Source: an uncultured Lachnospiraceae bacterium (GTDB lineage Bacteria > Bacillota_A > Clostridia > TANB77 > CAG-508). Taken from it: a stretch of DNA of 13,109 bases. How positions within the stretch are numbered: the first letter of the stretch is position 1; each line of letters begins with the position of its first letter. Made by a program: the position numbers and the translations under genes. The notes under the pieces were generated by a model that was not told the origin of the DNA, ran no database searches, and saw nothing but the letters and a program-made list of their open reading frames with translations. Shown here piece after piece: positions 12,001 to 13,109 of this stretch. The stretch is taken from positions 1 through 13,109 of the forward strand of contig CAMUZC010000046.1 of the NCBI GenBank assembly GCA_947165105.1. Direction: 5' to 3'.

Positions 12001-13083
12001 TCTTTTCATTTTAACATATAATTGGCGTGCCCATGCTATTTTACCAGCAGTTTCAGACTTTGCTTTTGAAATTGGAGGATTATCTTTATATTTTATGAAA
12101 ATTTCTTCATAATTTTTTACTTCAGAAATAAATCTTTTTAAAATATTTATATACTTTTCTTTCATAGCACTTTTTATTTCCGCTTGATCTATTAATGAAT
12201 CGAAATTTGTATATAAATCAAAGGCGCTTTCAGCATTTTTCAGATTATCAAACGTATCATCTATTAATTTTTTTATATCTTGTTCAAGGCCATTCATATC
12301 TTGATCAAAAGCTGTAAAAACTTCATTACAATATTTGTCAGTTTCACTATTGAAAATGTTATATTTATAATTTTCAAAGTAAGAATATGCTTTCATAACT
12401 TTTTCTTTTTCTTGATAAATTCTTTCTGAAGCTCCTCCTATAACTCTTTCTAAATCATGTCCTAAAAATTTTAAAAAACCTTTAATTTTGTTTAAACCAT
12501 TTTTTAATTTTCCACATATAGTTTTAACATATTCTAAATCTTTTGTAATTTTATTGTGAGCATATTCCCATTTTGTTTTATTTTTTGTATCTGAATAATG
12601 GGAATTCCATTGTGTAGCTACTTTATTTGCTTGGGTAATAAGTTGTATACTTTGGTCAATTTCATCGGGATTTGTTTTAAATAAAGCCTTTAGTTGAACT
12701 TTCTCAGATATTTTAGTCCATATTTCTTTAGCCATTACTTCTAAAAGGAATCCAAATTTATTTGGATCTTTATGTTTAGAAATCATCCAAATTATTTTAA
12801 GATTATGGAAAATACCAGGAATAGAATGTTCTATAACTGCTAAGTCATCTGAAGATAAGTCTTTTATAGATCTTTCTAATGTTTGTAAAAATTTAAGGTA
12901 ATCATTTGCATCTTCAAAAGTTTTTTCAAATTCAGATATTTTAGTTTCAAAAGTATTTCCTTTTTGGCTTTCTTCACTTAATTTTAAAATATCAACTATT
13001 CTTTGGGTGTTTTCACTTTTTAATTGTTGAGCTAAAATTGACCAATTAGAAACTGCTCTTTTTCTATTATCTATTTCCATCAT
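64..13083 (-). CDS. DNAH10: Axonemal dynein heavy chain, DNAH10-like (inner-arm I1/f beta chain), probably lacking its N-terminal end in this window
   Basis: This is a motor ATPase that walks doublet microtubules in cilia and flagella. DNAH10 proteins form the two-headed inner-arm dynein I1/f with a DNAH2-type alpha chain. Seen: 4339 codons, with tail (1-1060), linker (about 1061-1480), P-loops at 1654-1661 (GPAGTGKT), 1933-1940 (GPPMSGKS), 2280-2287 (GEPGTGKT) and 2644-2651 (GVGGSGKQ), coiled-coil stalk (about 2881-3185), then AAA5, AAA6 and C-terminal domain. DNAH10-like signatures, from memory, are TGGNSSSG (4038-4045), [12 protein letters not shown] (4190-4201), [12 protein letters not shown] (4246-4257) and GFVFEADL (4309-4316). 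Cytoplasmic, outer-arm and DNAH1/3/6/7/12-type chains have different C-termini. Human DNAH10 is about 4470 residues. The start used is the first of two adjacent ATGs (13083-13081), but the frame is open to the window edge and the first residues already look like family sequence, so the true start is probably upstream. No introns or frameshifts are visible. Confidence 0.88.
   Translation of the reverse strand: [4339 protein letters not shown]
67..846 (-). other. C-terminal domain, residues about 4080-4339
   Basis: The C-terminal domain packs under the AAA ring and affects motor processivity. It includes [10 protein letters not shown] (about 4099-4108), the [13 protein letters not shown] helix, [12 protein letters not shown] (4190-4201), [12 protein letters not shown] (4246-4257), [11 protein letters not shown] and GFVFEADL (4309-4316). 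The final sequence LQGVALLLN is the usual dynein C-terminal ending. The LHIP.SYL.A..Q.TCRK.GWPLD pattern and GLYLEGA[DE]WDIE are the strongest reasons for choosing DNAH10 over other axonemal classes. The end is complete: the frame stops at TAA (66-64) at the expected position. Confidence 0.9.
847..3513 (-). other. AAA5 and AAA6 region, residues about 3191-4079
   Basis: These AAA modules lack nucleotide binding in all known dyneins, and no Walker A motif is seen here. AAA5 begins with [16 protein letters not shown] after the stalk. It then has [18 protein letters not shown] and [20 protein letters not shown], all well-conserved landmarks. AAA6 starts around SPGVDP (3733-3738), followed by [20 protein letters not shown] and [23 protein letters not shown] and KFGKIGWN (3889-3896) follow, and [21 protein letters not shown] ends the core (quoted only as a landmark). 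A short Gly/Ser/Lys/Glu-rich insert lies at about 4038-4060. Domain limits are approximate. Confidence 0.85.
3514..4473 (-). other. Stalk coiled coil with microtubule-binding tip, residues about 2871-3190
   Basis: The stalk is an antiparallel coiled coil carrying the microtubule-binding domain at its end. The first helix (about 2881-2996) is rich in Lys, Glu, Asn and Ala with heptad-like spacing, for example [20 protein letters not shown]. The second helix (about 3101-3185) contains [19 protein letters not shown] and ends near GLKSEQVRW, a common CC2 to AAA5 junction. Between them, about 100 residues (2998-3098) form the tip, close to the usual length. Its sequence is divergent: the Pro-Pro after helix 1, the DKD-type motif and the LC.WV sequence are not recognisable. 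Confidence 0.85.
4474..5283 (-). other. AAA4, nucleotide-binding site before the stalk, residues about 2601-2870
   Basis: Walker A is GVGGSGKQS starting at 2644 (bases 5131-5154), which is the standard axonemal dynein AAA4 form. The Walker B region reads FLFTDEQ, with D2705 and E2706, and is followed by a [12 protein letters not shown] helix. [11 protein letters not shown]-type sequence (here [21 protein letters not shown], split by this description) is also present and marks the end of the AAA4 core in most heavy chains. The stalk emerges from the small subdomain of AAA4 after the [10 protein letters not shown] sequence. Confidence 0.9.
5284..6393 (-). other. AAA3, regulatory nucleotide site, residues about 2231-2600
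   Basis: The nucleotide state of AAA3 gates the AAA1 cycle in dyneins. Walker A is GEPGTGKT at 2280-2287 (bases 6223-6246), which is canonical. Walker B is [11 protein letters not shown] at 2346-2356, with both acidic residues present at 2350-2351. Most dyneins read DDLNMP or DDMNMP here, so Gly in place of Asn at 2353 is unusual. FETQQPI and [13 protein letters not shown] (an ordinary AAA3 landmark) follow. The rest of the domain continues to [16 protein letters not shown], the common helical subdomain sequence. Confidence 0.9.
6394..7443 (-). other. AAA2, structural nucleotide-binding site, residues about 1881-2230
   Basis: In known dyneins AAA2 binds ATP but does not turn it over, and it stabilises the ring. 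Walker A is GPPMSGKS at 1933-1940 (bases 7264-7287). This keeps the GxxxxGK[ST] frame but differs from the GPTGSGKT or GPTGGGKS seen in most axonemal chains. The Walker B position is [22 protein letters not shown] from 2011 on, with an Asp where the catalytic Glu would be in a hydrolysing site. That fits a binding-only site. The stretch [13 protein letters not shown] follows and is a conserved AAA2 landmark. Confidence 0.9.
7444..8256 (-). other. AAA1, the main ATP hydrolysis site, residues about 1610-1880
   Basis: AAA1 is the site whose ATP cycle drives movement. The entry motif [19 protein letters not shown] is at 1618-1636. Walker [10 protein letters not shown] starts at 1654 (bases 8101-8124) and is canonical. 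Walker B lies in WGCFDEFN at 1702-1709 (bases 7957-7980), with the catalytic Asp-Glu pair intact. [19 protein letters not shown] begins near 1754, and LFRPVTMV is at 1773-1780. The catalytic residues that can be seen are present, so this should be an active ATPase. NPNYEGR departs from the usual NPGYAGR. Confidence 0.93.
8644..9903 (-). other. Linker domain, residues about 1061-1480
   Basis: The linker is the mechanical lever that swings over the AAA ring during the power stroke. The region starts around [11 protein letters not shown] (1062-1072), which resembles the LF.LP.T.YPEL-type opening of the linker in axonemal dyneins. It continues through a W.SKLETNL-type segment and a [15 protein letters not shown] block typical of linker subdomains (W..VQ..W.YLE.IF). 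It ends near [13 protein letters not shown] (1457-1469), which corresponds to the V..WL..VE..M sequence leading to AAA1. These motifs are seen directly; the domain limits are inferred. Confidence 0.8.
9904..13083 (-). other. N-terminal tail (stem) region, residues about 1-1060
   Basis: This is the region that binds the partner heavy chain and the intermediate and light chains, and anchors the dynein to the A-tubule. It is predominantly helical by composition, rich in Lys, Glu, Asn and Ile, and has no P-loop. The first 200 residues follow the DNAH10 tail pattern as I remember it. Examples are an [17 protein letters not shown] block near residues 88-104 and a [18 protein letters not shown] block near 119-136, which resemble the human IPAMMSALRMVWIISRH and WEIAERVCRVVNLRTLFK blocks. 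This is the least conserved part of dyneins. The boundary with the linker is approximate. Confidence 0.7.
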
Positions 13084-13109
13084 AGCACTAGTTATATTTT
13101 TAGGATAAT
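13084..13109 (-). other. 5' stub open in frame to the window edge
   Basis: The 26 bases upstream of the first ATG have no in-frame stop. Read in the frame of the gene they give the codons for Tyr-Pro-Lys-Asn-Ile-Thr-Ser-Ala just before Met-Met. The stub is therefore either more coding sequence, an intron end (the minus strand reads AACTAG then TGCT before ATGATG), or a 5' UTR. No promoter element can be identified in so short a stretch. Confidence 0.5.

Noticed and set aside
64..13083. Cytoplasmic dynein or outer-arm dynein heavy chain
   Set aside because: The C-terminal domain reads LHIPASYL and [12 protein letters not shown] with GFVFEADL near the end, which match DNAH10 and not the endings I recall for cytoplasmic dynein, DNAH5/8 or DNAH9/11/17.
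64..13083. Ciliate-type alternative code with TAA/TAG as Gln or TGA as Trp
   Set aside because: No in-frame TAA, TAG or TGA occurs in 4339 codons of AT-rich sequence. The Gln and Trp codons examined are CAA and TGG.
1..13109. CRISPR arrays, mobile elements, tRNA or rRNA genes, prokaryotic operon signals
   Set aside because: Essentially the whole window is one eukaryotic coding frame. No tandem or inverted repeats or RNA gene signatures were seen in the 89 non-coding bases.

Overview
This window holds one very large protein-coding gene on the minus strand and almost nothing else. The reading frame runs from the ATG at 13083 to a TAA at 66-64. It has 4339 codons with no visible intron or frameshift, and it encodes an axonemal dynein heavy chain. 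All the expected parts are present in order: N-terminal tail, linker, AAA1 to AAA4 with four P-loops, coiled-coil stalk with a microtubule-binding tip, AAA5, AAA6 and the C-terminal domain. The C-terminal half resembles the DNAH10 family, which is the beta heavy chain of the two-headed inner-arm dynein I1/f (Chlamydomonas DHC10). This assignment rests on family sequences recalled from memory, not on a computed alignment.

The organism is a eukaryote that builds a motile 9+2 cilium or flagellum. Its DNA is very AT-rich: the 63 bases after the stop contain a single G/C base, and the coding region is also visibly AT-rich. TAA, TAG and TGA are never used as sense codons, and the tryptophans checked are TGG. 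This argues against the TAA/TAG=Gln code of Tetrahymena-like ciliates and against TGA=Trp. Anaerobic gut fungi (Neocallimastigomycota), standard-code ciliates and parabasalid-type flagellates are all compatible. The sequence alone does not decide between them.

Layout: 1-63 is the AT-rich 3' flank or 3' UTR; 64-13083 is the heavy chain; 13084-13109 is a short 5' stub that stays open in frame to the window edge. The first methionine of the frame aligns with an internal position of DNAH10 proteins, roughly 240 residues into the human protein as I recall it. The annotated start is therefore probably not the true N-terminus, and the missing part should lie upstream of the window, perhaps across an intron.

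No undescribed multi-gene system is visible. The points worth a second look are the apparent missing N-terminus, a possible 3' splice site just upstream of the ATG pair, an unusually divergent microtubule-binding tip, several substitutions in normally conserved motor motifs, and a lineage-specific charged insert before the C-terminal domain.
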